Below the pieces are notes generated by a model. The model saw nothing but the letters and a program-made list of their open reading frames with translations, had not been told where the DNA came from and searched no databases. Shown piece by piece: positions 1-8,775 of a DNA stretch of 51,366 bases. The stretch spans positions 1-51,366 of the forward strand of contig CAKZYJ010000501.1 in NCBI GenBank assembly GCA_937884755.1. The letters run 5' to 3'. Every line of letters starts with the position of its first letter. Positions within the stretch are counted from its first letter, which is position 1. A program made the translations under genes and the position numbers. The stretch comes from an uncultured Flammeovirgaceae bacterium. Its GTDB lineage: Bacteria; Bacteroidota; Bacteroidia; Cytophagales; Cyclobacteriaceae.

Positions 1-2
1 AT

Positions 3-905
3 TTCAGAAAGTACGAGCAGTATATACTCGAGTTACAAAGCATGGGTATTCAGGCTGATATTGTACTTTTTCACCCTTACGATAAAGGTGTTTGGGGCTT
101 TGATAAAATGAATAAAGAGGAGCAGTATCTCTACCTGAATTACGTCAATGCCCGATTTGGTGCCTTTCGTAATGTGTGGTGGTCAATGGCCAATGAATTT
201 GATTTAATGATCCAGCGTACGATGGACGATTGGGACGGTTACTTTCGTTTTTTTGCAGAAAATGACCCTTATCACCATTTGCGTTCCAATCACAATGCTG
301 CCGTTTGGTACGACCATACTAAGCCCTGGGTGACGCACGCGAGTATTCAGAGTGAGAGTTGGTGGCGGGCACCCTCCCTTCGAGAGGAGTACCAAAAGCC
401 GATTATTTTTGATGAATTTTGTTACGAAGGGAATGGTGATGCCAGAATTGTTGCTTTAAACGGGGATGTGATTCGTCACCGGTTTTGGCTAATGACTGTA
501 TTGGGAGCCTACGGCACACACGGCGAAGCCTACTTTCAACCCAATACCAACCATCAGTTTTTTAGACAAGGCGGTACTTTTGTGGGAGAATCTGTCCACC
601 AGCTTAAGACTTTAGGTATGGTACTGAATGATATTCCCGGGCAGTTAACACCGATGGGTAATGGTTGGCGACTCAACTGGATACTAGCGGGAATACCGAA
701 CGAGTACTATCTGTATTACCTTGGCGAATATCAAAATGCTTCCTGGATATTCTCAGAGCTACCCGAAGATCAAGAGTTTACTATTGATCTGGTGAATACG
801 GTGAGCGGGGATATAACCAGGCTGGATGGGAAGTACGCTAAAGGAGGTGAAGTGTCTTTACCAGGCGAACCCTATTTCGCCATGATATTGAAGCGGGCAG
901 AATAG
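3..905 (+). CDS. Glycoside hydrolase, DUF4038/DUF5605-like, 5' end missing
   Basis: The frame is open from the first bases of the window, so the ATG at 42 is internal and about 300 C-terminal residues are visible. The fragment looks like the second half of a TIM-barrel glycoside hydrolase. WWSMANEFD is where the acid/base Glu is expected and PIIFDEFCYEG where the nucleophile Glu is expected. The last 80 or so residues, from EYYLYYLGEYQ to GEPYFAMILKR, resemble the small beta domain (DUF5605 type) that closes such enzymes. Proteins of this kind are usually secreted and act on plant or algal polysaccharides; the substrate cannot be read here. The next gene runs the other way, so this ends its transcription unit. 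Confidence 0.7.
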   Translation, partial: FRKYEQYILELQSMGIQADIVLFHPYDKGVWGFDKMNKEEQYLYLNYVNARFGAFRNVWWSMANEFDLMIQRTMDDWDGYFRFFAENDPYHHLRSNHNAAVWYDHTKPWVTHASIQSESWWRAPSLREEYQKPIIFDEFCYEGNGDARIVALNGDVIRHRFWLMTVLGAYGTHGEAYFQPNTNHQFFRQGGTFVGESVHQLKTLGMVLNDIPGQLTPMGNGWRLNWILAGIPNEYYLYYLGEYQNASWIFSELPEDQEFTIDLVNTVSGDITRLDGKYAKGGEVSLPGEPYFAMILKRAE

Positions 906-995
906 TGAGATACTTTCCCAATGCAGAATCACCACAAAATAATTTTACGTTTAGAGAAAAACCTTCAAGCCACTTTATTACATAAAGTAACCGGT

Positions 996-1601
996 CTAAT
1001 GGCTAGAATCTTCGGTAGCAAACAAGTGGGTAACGAAATCGTCAAAGTGCAATGCATCCTGGTACAAACGATCAGAATAAAAGCTCACGAGTACCTTTAG
1101 GAAACTGGGGCGATTATCAATGAATACCTGCGAAAGAGATACATTGCCGTATCGCTGGTCAATAGGAAGCTTCTCCATGCTTTCAGCATTCAGCGGGGGC
1201 TTTAGATAATAATGCTCAGTTGTTTCTACGTAATTAGATTTTTCGGCCATACGTCGATCATTATTCACCAATCGGTACCCTAGCATTATCACCCGGTCTT
1301 TCAGGTAATCCAACAGATACTGAAAGTACTTCTCCTGGATACGGGGATGATAGGTAATAGCAAAACCATTGGCCGTGGGCATATTGAGAATATGCACATC
1401 AAAATCGGAGCGGATATTGGTTTTTTTGTAGTAATAAGCCTGGGCTATCTCCTGAAGAAGCTGTTGCTTTTCGTCACTCTCTCGCCACTGCTCGTACGCC
1501 CGCTGATCTTTCTCACTGCGCTGCATTACTTCCCGCACCTGGGTAGTCCCCCCACCCTTCTTGGGAAATAGCTTCTCGGAAATTTTATCAAAAAAGGACA
1601 T
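996..1601 (-). CDS. Conserved hypothetical protein, 201 aa
   Basis: I do not recognise this family. The ATG start gives a soluble, charged protein with no signal peptide or membrane segment. The first 50 residues are lysine- and glutamate-rich and probably helical (FDKISEKLFPKKGGG, then RSEKDQRAYEQWRESDEK). The rest reads as a mixed alpha/beta domain with a conserved-looking core (FDVHILNMPTANGFAITY; GYRLVNNDRRM; HYYLKPPL). It has its own leader containing a GC-rich palindromic repeat at 1619-1672. It converges on the upstream glycoside hydrolase gene. Codon use and length support a real gene; function is unknown. Confidence 0.65.
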   Translation of the reverse strand: MSFFDKISEKLFPKKGGGTTQVREVMQRSEKDQRAYEQWRESDEKQQLLQEIAQAYYYKKTNIRSDFDVHILNMPTANGFAITYHPRIQEKYFQYLLDYLKDRVIMLGYRLVNNDRRMAEKSNYVETTEHYYLKPPLNAESMEKLPIDQRYGNVSLSQVFIDNRPSFLKVLVSFYSDRLYQDALHFDDFVTHLFATEDSSH

Positions 1602-1618
1602 AGATTTAATTGTACTAA

Positions 1619-1672
1619 GTGTTCAGACGACCGCCGCGCGGTGTTCAAAGTTAATCAATATACATGAACACC
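1619..1672 (-). repeat. Palindromic intergenic repeat, copy A
   Basis: On the plus strand GTGTTC (1619-1624) and GGTGTTC (1640-1646) can each pair with GAACACC (1666-1672). Between the first two lies the GC-rich core GCCGCGCGG. The same layout recurs at 7592-7661 and, in the opposite orientation, at 10724-10768. Left arms of copies A and B match at 19 of 25 positions counted by eye. It lies 18-71 nt upstream of the ATG at 1601. Role unknown. Confidence 0.6.
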
Positions 1673-1970
1673 ACGATCTCTATGGCTTATGCAAGTGCAG
1701 TAGTATAGTTTTTTCGTATGCTCAGTTCCGGTTATCTCTAACGTAAGCAAATATCCGGAATAATTTTATTAAGAACTGGGTTCCAGCCGCTGCATTCAGT
1801 GTAGCCATTTTATTCTTTGATGCGGGAGACGTTCTCTTATTTGTTAACCAAATGACACACTCTGTTACCACTAGCACGGTGGTCACAAACACTAGTACCT
1901 GAACTATGCCACTTTGGTAGTCCAATCAAAAAGCACTACTTTGACTTATCACCATTTTGTATAGAGAAAA

Positions 1971-2011
1971 AGCATAAAAAAAGCCGGAAACAAAGCTTCC
2001 GACTTTATGCT
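1971..2011 (-). terminator. Hairpin terminator of the 499-aa gene
   Basis: Read on the minus strand, AAGTCGGAA and TTCCGGCTT form a stem with one G-U pair, followed by a run of T and flanked by an outer AGCATAAA/TTTATGCT match. It begins about 20 nt after the stop codon at 2032. On the plus strand the wobble becomes a C-A mismatch, so it fits minus-strand termination best. Confidence 0.7.
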
Positions 2012-2031
2012 ACGTATGAAGAGTATGTTAA

Positions 2032-3471
2032 TTAGCAAAGTTTGTTGATAAATGCTTCGTCCATTTTGATTAACATGGTAGGAGCGAAATGCTTCATTTC
2101 AAAGCGAGAGAAACGCTCGGCCAATGTCTTGATCTTATTATACTTATCACGCTTAACATCCGATACCGAGATTTTCAGAATCTTGGTAAAGATTACAATA
2201 GACTCACAGTTTTCTTTTCCTAGTAAGCGAATCTGTCGCTGGATACTATTTGTAAGCTGATTGAATAGATCGTAATCGTTCATCAGGCAGTACTGAAGAG
2301 CTAGTACTGCTTTTACTTCTAGCTGAGCGTACGGATACTTCTTAAGGCTTAGTTCGTTCAGTAGGTTATTGATCCATCGCGCAGACTCATTGTATTCGCC
2401 AGCGTAGTAGCAAGCCAATGCTCGGTACATGATATACGTTACGTATTTCGGCACATCCTCTATATCGCCTTCGTAATCGTGGAACAACATTTTGTTTTCC
2501 TCGTACAAAGTTTCCTCGTTACCCATTCGGTGAGATCGCTCTATTTTAGAAACCAAGTATTGAGAAGGATACGTATGAAGACTATAGTTGGTAAGCAGGG
2601 TATCTACCGCGTCGTTTACTTCTTCGTAATAATCTTCTGCCTTACGATACACCTTGTAGTGGTTGTAGTACTCCAGACGAAGTAGTTCATACACCAACTG
2701 TAAGTGGTGGTAGATTGAATCCAAGTAATAGTTACTAAGAATTTCCTGCATTCTGTCCAGAATGTCCTCAATCGGCTCGTGCGTATTGTTGTCGTATGAC
2801 TCACCTTCTACGAACAAACGGTGGAAGATATTCAAGCAACTTTGGTAAATGTACAACCGGTGCGACTCGTACAGATTACACAGATTATTCATTTCATCAG
2901 TTAACAGCGAAAGCTCCAACTGAGTAGTTTCGTCGCGAGACATGGTGTAGTCACCGTACTTCTTAAAGTACTGAGATAGTAGTTCCTCTGCTTTATCAAC
3001 TGCCAGGGTATAAGCTACGTGCTTGTTATATAGCTGAGAGTAAGTAAAGTGATCGGGAGTGTTGATGTGTAACTTGCGTAGCGTCTTATAGATAGTAGTA
3101 AGCTCACTAGGCAAATCATAATCCAATAGCTCCTTTTCAATCTTTTTAAGGGTAGCAATGGCGATGGCGCGCTTCTTGGTGAAGATTACCTCATTAATAT
3201 TAGCTACCTTTTTGATCAAATCAGTACGAGGATTTTCCATCTGCTGAAGCAAATATTCCTCGATTTTTTGGTTGAGGCGGGAACGTAAGGTATAGTACGC
3301 ATTTGTATTTACCCCCAATTCATCCATGATTTTATTATCAGATAATGAACGTTCGCGCATGGCTTTGAGCAGGTATGCTGACTTCTCCGCACTGTTTTCA
3401 ATCAACGACTCATGTATAGAAGTATAATCCGAGTCGGATAACTGCTTAATAATGTTTTTCAGTTTAGCCAT
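2032..3471 (-). CDS. Conserved hypothetical helical (TPR-like) protein
   Basis: A 479-residue all-helical protein with no signal peptide. I placed the start at the ATG at 3471 (MAKLKNIIKQLSD); the frame is open 20 codons further up, but that stretch (MLNIVYVKSLNK) overlaps an A+T-rich leader and looks like untranslated sequence. Residues 30-75 (MRERSLSDNKIMDELGVN.. followed by YYTLRSRLNQKIEEYL) look like a helix-turn-helix-like N-terminal module. The middle and end show repeating helix pairs such as YRALACYYAGEYNESARWIN, as in TPR arrays. I do not recognise a named family. It is followed by a clear terminator and is probably a single-gene unit. Confidence 0.7.
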   Translation of the reverse strand: MAKLKNIIKQLSDSDYTSIHESLIENSAEKSAYLLKAMRERSLSDNKIMDELGVNTNAYYTLRSRLNQKIEEYLLQQMENPRTDLIKKVANINEVIFTKKRAIAIATLKKIEKELLDYDLPSELTTIYKTLRKLHINTPDHFTYSQLYNKHVAYTLAVDKAEELLSQYFKKYGDYTMSRDETTQLELSLLTDEMNNLCNLYESHRLYIYQSCLNIFHRLFVEGESYDNNTHEPIEDILDRMQEILSNYYLDSIYHHLQLVYELLRLEYYNHYKVYRKAEDYYEEVNDAVDTLLTNYSLHTYPSQYLVSKIERSHRMGNEETLYEENKMLFHDYEGDIEDVPKYVTYIMYRALACYYAGEYNESARWINNLLNELSLKKYPYAQLEVKAVLALQYCLMNDYDLFNQLTNSIQRQIRLLGKENCESIVIFTKILKISVSDVKRDKYNKIKTLAERFSRFEMKHFAPTMLIKMDEAFINKLC

Positions 3472-4032
3472 CGTAAATTTTTGATAGTTGCTGATCTTGT
3501 TTAAAGATTTTACATAAACAATATTAAGCAAAATTTGCTACTATTAATAGTTTGACCAAGTTAGCACCGAATTGAAAGCCAGCGAATTAGGTAATGATTC
3601 TACCTCAGTTAGAGAAAAAAGTAAGCGATTACAGAAACTGAATAAATAAGAATTATTACTAATTAATAATATGATAGAACTATTCTGATAAATAAAAAGT
3701 AATTCACGCTTTGTTATACTTATATGCTCGATGTAATAATTTCTGCATGGAGCAATAAAAATTGATTTACTGTCGCTAAAAATTTTTTTAGAGGGCGAAA
3801 AAAATGATTGTATTCGCAAAACAATGAATTTTTACAGCATTCCAAAAAACGTTTTTCTTTCCAAGTGACCTAAATAAGGGAATGACTGTTTTTTCATTTT
3901 TTGCTACGATTGTTCCAGTAATGTAGTTTATGGTTCATTGTAAGGTGCTGAAGGTTCCGCAGTAAATTCCGGTTAAAGAATGAGCCGAAGTCTTAAAGTT
4001 CTCAAGATACAGATGGCGATCTTTTCAGAAGA
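3472..4032. other. Gene-free A+T-rich interval (561 nt)
   Basis: I see no convincing gene. A 91-codon open frame on the minus strand (3544-3819) has low-complexity, codon-poor content and is probably chance. The part next to 3471 must hold the promoter of the helical protein gene. No strong hairpin or repeat was found. Confidence 0.5.
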
Positions 4033-4731
4033 CTACTGAGTAGAGGCAAAAAAACTTTCTGGGGGAGTGGTAGCCTTAGGCCCCCAAATCTTGATATTGT
4101 CTACCATGCCAGTATCATCAAATGAACCAAAGCCAATGTACCCTTCCGTGAAGTGAGTATCTTTGGTTTCCATAATTGGAGTATCCATATCATCAAAGTA
4201 CACCTTAATAGTACCGTCTTTCAACTTACGCTCAATCTTCACCTTGTGCCATTGGTTGGTTTCACCCCAATCTACTCCGTCCGATACCTTCTCCCCAATA
4301 GCTACGCGGGGCTCGTCGTTTACCAGAAAGATGTTATGAGCGTGGGGATCGGGAGTGGTGGCTAAGTGCACGTAGTAGAAATTACTAGGATCTTTCATGC
4401 CAAAGAACAGGCACATATCGCGGTGGCCGTATTCGCGTCCGGTTTGCATAATATCGGCTTCCAGTACAAAGCTGCCGTACATCTGATCGGAGAGCATGGC
4501 GATGTTGCGGGGCGAGCGAACTCTGGGTTGATAGTCGCTGGCCGTGTACAGATGCATAGCTCTATTATCATCCTGTTTACTAACTTTCCAGGCAGTCCGA
4601 TCGGTCATTTCAAAGGACTTAAGCGGTTGCTTTCCCTCGAAGTCTTCGCTCAGTAGAAGCTGGTAATCATCGGGGATAAAAGTAGTAGCAGTAAACGGCA
4701 AACACAGTAGAAACAAAAAGGCGGTTTTCAT
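4033..4731 (-). CDS. Secreted concanavalin A-like (LamG/DUF1080-type) protein
   Basis: The ATG start gives a short hydrophobic signal peptide (MKTAFLFLLCLPFTATTF) and a mature domain of about 210 residues. The order of motifs (LSEDFEG, AWKVSKQDD, GSFVLEADIMQTG, DMCLFFGMKDPSNFYYVHLA, WHKVKIERKLKDGTIKVYFDD, GYIGFGSFDDTGMVDNIKIWG) is that of a jelly-roll laminin-G/concanavalin fold, as in polysaccharide-binding or 3-keto-disaccharide hydrolase-like proteins. It lacks the acidic catalytic motifs of GH16 enzymes. Probably a periplasmic or surface carbohydrate-related protein. It is a single gene on the minus strand, 90 nt downstream of the cupin gene. Confidence 0.7.
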   Translation of the reverse strand: MKTAFLFLLCLPFTATTFIPDDYQLLLSEDFEGKQPLKSFEMTDRTAWKVSKQDDNRAMHLYTASDYQPRVRSPRNIAMLSDQMYGSFVLEADIMQTGREYGHRDMCLFFGMKDPSNFYYVHLATTPDPHAHNIFLVNDEPRVAIGEKVSDGVDWGETNQWHKVKIERKLKDGTIKVYFDDMDTPIMETKDTHFTEGYIGFGSFDDTGMVDNIKIWGPKATTPPESFFASTQ

Positions 4732-4822
4732 CAGAATCTAGGAATGTGTAGTTATTCGTAAAAATTACGGATTTTTAGGTATAATCGTATAAACCGTAGC
4801 AAAAAGTTAACGTAAACCTCGC

Positions 4823-5305
4823 TTAGCTGCGGGTGAGCTGACGAATAATGTCTTGATGCTGAGGGTACTCGGCCAGTAGAGGTTTCCGCCTGGCCATTTC
4901 AAAATCACGGAAATCAAATCCCGGTGCTACGGTACAACCTACCAAGGCATAGGTAGTGGGATCAGCCATGCGGGAAGCAAACCAGTGATTGGCCGGGACT
5001 ACTATCTGAAAGCGGTCACCCTGTTCCCAGCTCGGGCCAAGCCGGTGAATCTTTAGTGACCTGTCAGGATACAGCACGGCCACTTCCAGAGTATCGCCAG
5101 CGTAGAAATGCCATAGCTCATCGGATTTAATGCGGTGGAAAGCGGAGAATGCATCTTCCAACAATAGGTAATAGATAGCCGTGCTGTAGCTACGGTCTAC
5201 TTCGGAAATGGCACCCACCGAGCGGTAGGTCTCCTTGTAGTAGCCCCCCTCCGGATGCGGTTGCATCTCTAGTCGGTCAATCCACTGCTGAGCCTGAGGT
5301 AGCAA
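4823..5305 (-). CDS. DUF985-family cupin (cupin_5), TTG start
   Basis: A 160-residue single-domain cupin. The N-terminal helix and motif QPHPEGGYYKETYRS, then YYLLLEDAFSAFHRIKSDELWHFY and VVPANHWFASR, are the signature of the DUF985 family, beta-barrel proteins whose ligand is not settled. The frame is bounded upstream by the TAA of the preceding gene (5309-5311), which is in the same frame. That leaves TTG at 5303-5305 as the first possible start, one codon after that stop. The ATG at 5266 would cut off the conserved helix. The arrangement suggests translation by re-initiation after the YwqK-like gene. Confidence 0.85.
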   Translation of the reverse strand: MLPQAQQWIDRLEMQPHPEGGYYKETYRSVGAISEVDRSYSTAIYYLLLEDAFSAFHRIKSDELWHFYAGDTLEVAVLYPDRSLKIHRLGPSWEQGDRFQIVVPANHWFASRMADPTTYALVGCTVAPGFDFRDFEMARRKPLLAEYPQHQDIIRQLTRS

Positions 5306-5308
5306 AGC

Positions 5309-6199
5309 TTATTGGGACTTTTTATAATCATAGACCACCTGGTTTTCAGGACTCCACTCCTTCATAGTATAGGGTCGGGTTTCCTCATCGTAGGGGTCAT
5401 CAGTGTATTTGATCTGCTTTTTAGGGCGACGGTCGTAGTCATAAAACTCCGTCCAGATACCTACCTTACGGTCTTGGCGGTATTCACCTTCTACCGCAAT
5501 CCGTCCGCTCGGATGGAAATAAAAGTAGTAACCCTCTTTTTCTCCGTGCTCTACTGGAACCGCCTCCGGAGGGGTTTGGCGAGCGTCGCCGTCGTAGTAG
5601 GTAATCTCGGATTCCCTGGGCCAGCCCCGAGTATATTTTTCCTTGTCCAGCAGAATATCTTTTTTGTTGTACTTCGTCCAGCGGCCGTGCTTGGTGCCTT
5701 TGTAGAAAACACCTTCTTCAAGAATTTCGTTATCCACCGTCATTTTCTTGTACGGGCCATGCAGGATAAGTGCTTTGCTTTTGGTAATATTATGGGTAGT
5801 CCGAATTTGCTTGCGCTTGGTGTCGTACCAGTATACATCGCGCACGTAGGGATCAGGCATCTCAAAGAGTTTGAGATAAAAGAAGGTTTCAATAATGTCA
5901 GTACCGCCGGAAGCTGAGCGGGCAAACCCTTTTTTGGTTTTAATGTCGTAAAAAACATTCTTCTTCCGCTTTTTCTTCTTTTTAGATTTCTTCTCCTCTT
6001 TTTCTTCCTCCTCTTCAGCTTCCAGATTAACCGTAAGCGGTACCTGAGTAGCCGGGTCTACCAGAAATATATCGGAAGTATCCGGAGCAAAGGTATTTTC
6101 AGTAGCTTCCTCTTCGGGATTCTTTTCTTTCTTGCCCTGGGCTAAAGCTGATGATGCCAGTAACCCTGATACTAAAAGCAAACTAAGTAGATAGCGCAT
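5309..6199 (-). CDS. Secreted YwqK/MORN-variant repeat protein
   Basis: I start it at the ATG at 6199, which gives a good signal peptide (MRYLLSLLLVSGLLASSALA then Q); the frame extends 37 codons upstream without a better start. After a highly charged linker with runs of Glu and Lys (about residues 60-85) come short repeats of the toast-rack type: ILHGPYKKMTVDNEILEEG, GTKHGRWTKYNKKD, EKEGYYFYFHPSGRIAVEG, RKVGIWTEFYDYD. These G-x-W/Y-x-x-[YF] repeats are the MORN-variant or YwqK-antitoxin type. In Bacteroidota such secreted proteins are common and their role is unknown; the antitoxin label should not be taken literally. It is co-transcribed with the cupin. Confidence 0.75.
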   Translation of the reverse strand: MRYLLSLLLVSGLLASSALAQGKKEKNPEEEATENTFAPDTSDIFLVDPATQVPLTVNLEAEEEEEKEEKKSKKKKKRKKNVFYDIKTKKGFARSASGGTDIIETFFYLKLFEMPDPYVRDVYWYDTKRKQIRTTHNITKSKALILHGPYKKMTVDNEILEEGVFYKGTKHGRWTKYNKKDILLDKEKYTRGWPRESEITYYDGDARQTPPEAVPVEHGEKEGYYFYFHPSGRIAVEGEYRQDRKVGIWTEFYDYDRRPKKQIKYTDDPYDEETRPYTMKEWSPENQVVYDYKKSQ

Positions 6200-6359
6200 A
6201 GGGTATTTAGATGTTGTACGCAGAAATAGTAACGATAGAACCGCTAAAATTCGTATCACTCTCGAAATAAAATACACCAGAAGATAGTTCCCCTTTACTT
6301 GAGAGGCCACATAAGTTTTTCTGAATAGCTGAAGTAGGAATACGATAATCGTGTTCCTA

Positions 6360-7559
6360 CTAAGATACTAGTACGCCTAGCTCATTTCCTACTTCTACAA
6401 AGGCATTAATAGCCCGGTCGAGATGCTCCCGCTCGTGAGCAGCACTGAGTTGTACGCGGATGCGGGCTTGCCCCTTCGGCACTACGGGATAGAAAAACCC
6501 GATCACGTAGATACCTTTCTCCAGTAAGCGTTCGGCAAATTTCTGCGCCAGTGGCGCTTCGTATAGCATGATGGGTACAATAGCGTGAGTGCCAGATTTA
6601 ATGTCAAATCCTGCTTCGGTCAATTTCTGACGGAAGTAGGTAGTATTATCTTCTAATTTATCGCGCAACTCAGTGGTGCTGGAAAGCATATCGAGCACGG
6701 CGATAGATGCTCCCACAATAGAAGGAGCCAAGGTATTGGAAAACAGGTAAGGGCGGGAACGCTGCCGTAGCATATCTACAATCTCCTTGCGGGCAGAGGT
6801 AAATCCACCGGAAGCACCGCCTAGGGCTTTACCTAGTGTGCCAGTGATGATATCCACTCGATCCATTACGTCGTGATGCTCGTGTACACCCCGGCCGGTT
6901 TTACCCATAAAGCCGGTAGAGTGGCACTCGTCGGTCATGACTAACGCTCGGTACTGATCGGCCAGATCGCAAATTTTATCCAGTTGAGCAATGGTGCCAT
7001 CCATAGAAAATACTCCGTCAGTGACAATAATTTTGTGGCGAGCGCCTAATGAGTCGGCTTCCTGCAACTGCTTTTCCAGATCAGACATATCGTTATGCTG
7101 ATAGCGGAAGCGCATGGCTTTGCAGAGTCGCACCCCATCAATGATAGAAGCATGGTTTAGTTGATCGGAAATGATCGCGTCTTCTTTACCGAACAGTGGT
7201 TCAAACACTCCACCGTTGGCATCGAAGGCCGCGGCATATAGAATGGTATCTTCCATTCCCAAGAAATCGGAAATTTTCTCCTCCAACTCCTTATGAATAT
7301 CCTGAGTACCGCAGATAAACCGCACCGACGACATGCCGTAGCCGTGCGTATCAATGGTTTTCTTAGCGGCTTCAATCACTTTGGGGTGAGAAGAAAGCCC
7401 TAGGTAGTTATTCGCACAAAAGTTAATGACTTCTTCCTCCGAATCGGTTCTAATGACTGCTCCCTGCGGGGTAGTAATGATGCGTTCGGTTTTATACAAT
7501 CCGGCTTCCTTGATCTCGGCCAGTTCTTTTTCTAAGGCGGGTTTTAGTGTTTCGTACAT
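6360..7559 (-). CDS. kbl: 2-amino-3-ketobutyrate CoA ligase (glycine C-acetyltransferase)
   Basis: A 399-residue PLP enzyme of the alpha-oxoamine synthase family that splits 2-amino-3-oxobutyrate with CoA into glycine and acetyl-CoA. The Schiff-base lysine is Lys244 in [15 protein letters not shown], the same residue number as in E. coli Kbl. Also visible are [26 protein letters not shown], the DGVFSMDG strand and the cofactor-binding TDECHSTGF with an Asp at 210. The length is full. It is divergent from a threonine dehydrogenase gene at 7759, so the two steps of threonine breakdown are encoded back to back. The 199-nt divergent region carries a palindromic repeat. Confidence 0.96.
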   Translation of the reverse strand: MYETLKPALEKELAEIKEAGLYKTERIITTPQGAVIRTDSEEEVINFCANNYLGLSSHPKVIEAAKKTIDTHGYGMSSVRFICGTQDIHKELEEKISDFLGMEDTILYAAAFDANGGVFEPLFGKEDAIISDQLNHASIIDGVRLCKAMRFRYQHNDMSDLEKQLQEADSLGARHKIIVTDGVFSMDGTIAQLDKICDLADQYRALVMTDECHSTGFMGKTGRGVHEHHDVMDRVDIITGTLGKALGGASGGFTSARKEIVDMLRQRSRPYLFSNTLAPSIVGASIAVLDMLSSTTELRDKLEDNTTYFRQKLTEAGFDIKSGTHAIVPIMLYEAPLAQKFAERLLEKGIYVIGFFYPVVPKGQARIRVQLSAAHEREHLDRAINAFVEVGNELGVLVS

Positions 7560-7591
7560 AATTGCCTGTATTATAGTATTTTGGTATTAGG

Positions 7592-7661
7592 ATGTTAGAG
7601 CGGCTGCCGCGCGGTGTTATGGTTTAGAGTTTTGCAATTTGAACAATAACACTGTAACACC
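7592..7661 (-). repeat. Palindromic intergenic repeat, copy B
   Basis: On the plus strand the core GCCGCGCGGTGTTA (7606-7619) faces TAACACC (7655-7661), with ATGTTA upstream at 7592-7597 and CTCTA downstream. The 13-mer GCCGCGCGGTGTT is identical to copy A at 1633-1645. It lies in the kbl/tdh divergent region, 33 nt or more upstream of the kbl start. Confidence 0.6.
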
Positions 7662-7716
7662 ATGCTCTAGCACAAAGTTACTATTTTCAGATGGTCGGTG
7701 AAATTCGGCAATTCAC

Positions 7717-7724
7717 TATCTTTG
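7717..7724 (+). promoter_or_regulatory. Candidate -7 box (TATCTTTG) for tdh
   Basis: TATCTTTG matches the Bacteroidota -7 consensus TAnnTTTG exactly and lies 35 nt before the tdh ATG. I do not see a TTG at the usual -33 distance, so the assignment rests on one element. Confidence 0.5.
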
Positions 7725-7758
7725 TGAACATTTTTTACTGATACAGAAACAACATACT

Positions 7759-8712
7759 ATGGCACATACGGGTAGGGTGCTAGTGATTGGCGCCAACGGG
7801 CAGTTAGGTGTGGAACTAACCGATGCTTTGGTAGACCGCTACGGCCAAGACCGAGTTATTCCTTCTGATATTACTGCTTCGGATCGGGAAAATTTTGTAA
7901 CCCTGGATGTGCTCAATGTTGAGCAACTGAAAGATATAGTTAAGGAAAATCAAGTAAGCGATGTTTATTTATTAGCGGCCCTACTTTCGGCAAGAGGAGA
8001 ACAGAACCCTATGTGGGCCTGGAGAATCAATATGGATGGCTTGCTGAATGTACTGGAACTGGTACGAGAGGGACTGGTTCGCAAAATCTTCTGGCCCAGT
8101 TCTATTGCAGTTTTCGGTCAAACAACCCCTAAAGTAAATACTCCCCAGGAGACCATCATTTCTCCCGAAACCATGTACGGTATCACCAAACTGGCAGGAG
8201 AGCGGTTGTGCGCATACTATAGCAAAAAGTTCAATGCTGATGTGCGAAGCCTGCGTTACCCTGGACTAGTGGGCCATCGGGCACTGCCCGGCGGTGGCAC
8301 GACCGACTACGCCGTAGACATTTATCATAAAGCGGTAGCAGGTGAGGTGTATCATTGTTTTTTAATGGCCAACACTCGGCTCCCGTTTCTGTACATGTCT
8401 GATGCCGTACGGGCCACACTAGAACTCATGCAGGCACCATCGGATCAAATCACAGTATACTCCAGTTACAACCTAATGGGTTTCTCCACTACCCCCGCCG
8501 AAATAACCGCGTCTATACAACAACATATTCCGGGTTTTACCATTGAGTATGAGCCCGATTTTCGGCAGCAGATTGCCGATAGCTGGCCCGAGAGTATTGA
8601 TGACCAGCAGGCGAGAGAAGACTGGGGCTGGCAGGCAAAAATAGGGTTAAACGAGATGACGTGGGATATGTTGACTAACTTGGAGAAAAGGCAGGCGACA
8701 TTGGTAAAGTAG
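7759..8712 (+). CDS. tdh: L-threonine 3-dehydrogenase, SDR type
   Basis: A 317-residue extended short-chain dehydrogenase. The Rossmann motif VIGANGQLG (residues 9-17), the catalytic pair Tyr140-x3-Lys144 (YGITK) and the serines of FWPSSIAVFG are present. PGGGTTDYAVDIYHKA (about 177-191) is the signature I associate with SDR-type threonine dehydrogenases found in Bacteroidota and eukaryotes, unrelated to the zinc MDR enzyme of E. coli. It would oxidise threonine with NAD to 2-amino-3-oxobutyrate, the substrate of the divergently encoded Kbl. A -7 box sits upstream and a hairpin terminator follows. A general sugar-nucleotide epimerase is the alternative, made unlikely by the neighbour. Confidence 0.9.
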   Translation: MAHTGRVLVIGANGQLGVELTDALVDRYGQDRVIPSDITASDRENFVTLDVLNVEQLKDIVKENQVSDVYLLAALLSARGEQNPMWAWRINMDGLLNVLELVREGLVRKIFWPSSIAVFGQTTPKVNTPQETIISPETMYGITKLAGERLCAYYSKKFNADVRSLRYPGLVGHRALPGGGTTDYAVDIYHKAVAGEVYHCFLMANTRLPFLYMSDAVRATLELMQAPSDQITVYSSYNLMGFSTTPAEITASIQQHIPGFTIEYEPDFRQQIADSWPESIDDQQAREDWGWQAKIGLNEMTWDMLTNLEKRQATLVK

Positions 8713-8723
8713 TAGCAGCAAAA

Positions 8724-8749
8724 AAGCCCGCTCCAACGGGAGCAGGCTT
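8724..8749. terminator. Hairpin between convergent tdh and htpG
   Basis: AAGCCCGCTCC and GGAGCAGGCTT form an 11-bp stem around a 4-nt loop. The one non-Watson-Crick position is a C-A mismatch on the plus strand and a G-U pair on the minus strand. A-rich and T-rich flanks let it serve both genes. Confidence 0.75.
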
Positions 8750-8775
8750 CACTTTCTTATTTAACGAGATAGTTG

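Noticed and set aside
1722-1925. 67-codon minus-strand frame with a hydrophobic stretch
   Set aside because: It starts with TTG, has no recognised domain and its composition looks like intergenic DNA. A small membrane protein cannot be fully excluded.
3544-3819. 91-codon minus-strand open frame
   Set aside because: Ser-, Ile- and Asn-rich translation of A+T-rich DNA with no domain; probably chance.
5312-5917. 201-codon plus-strand frame
   Set aside because: Exactly antisense to the YwqK-like gene, whose signal peptide and repeats are convincing.
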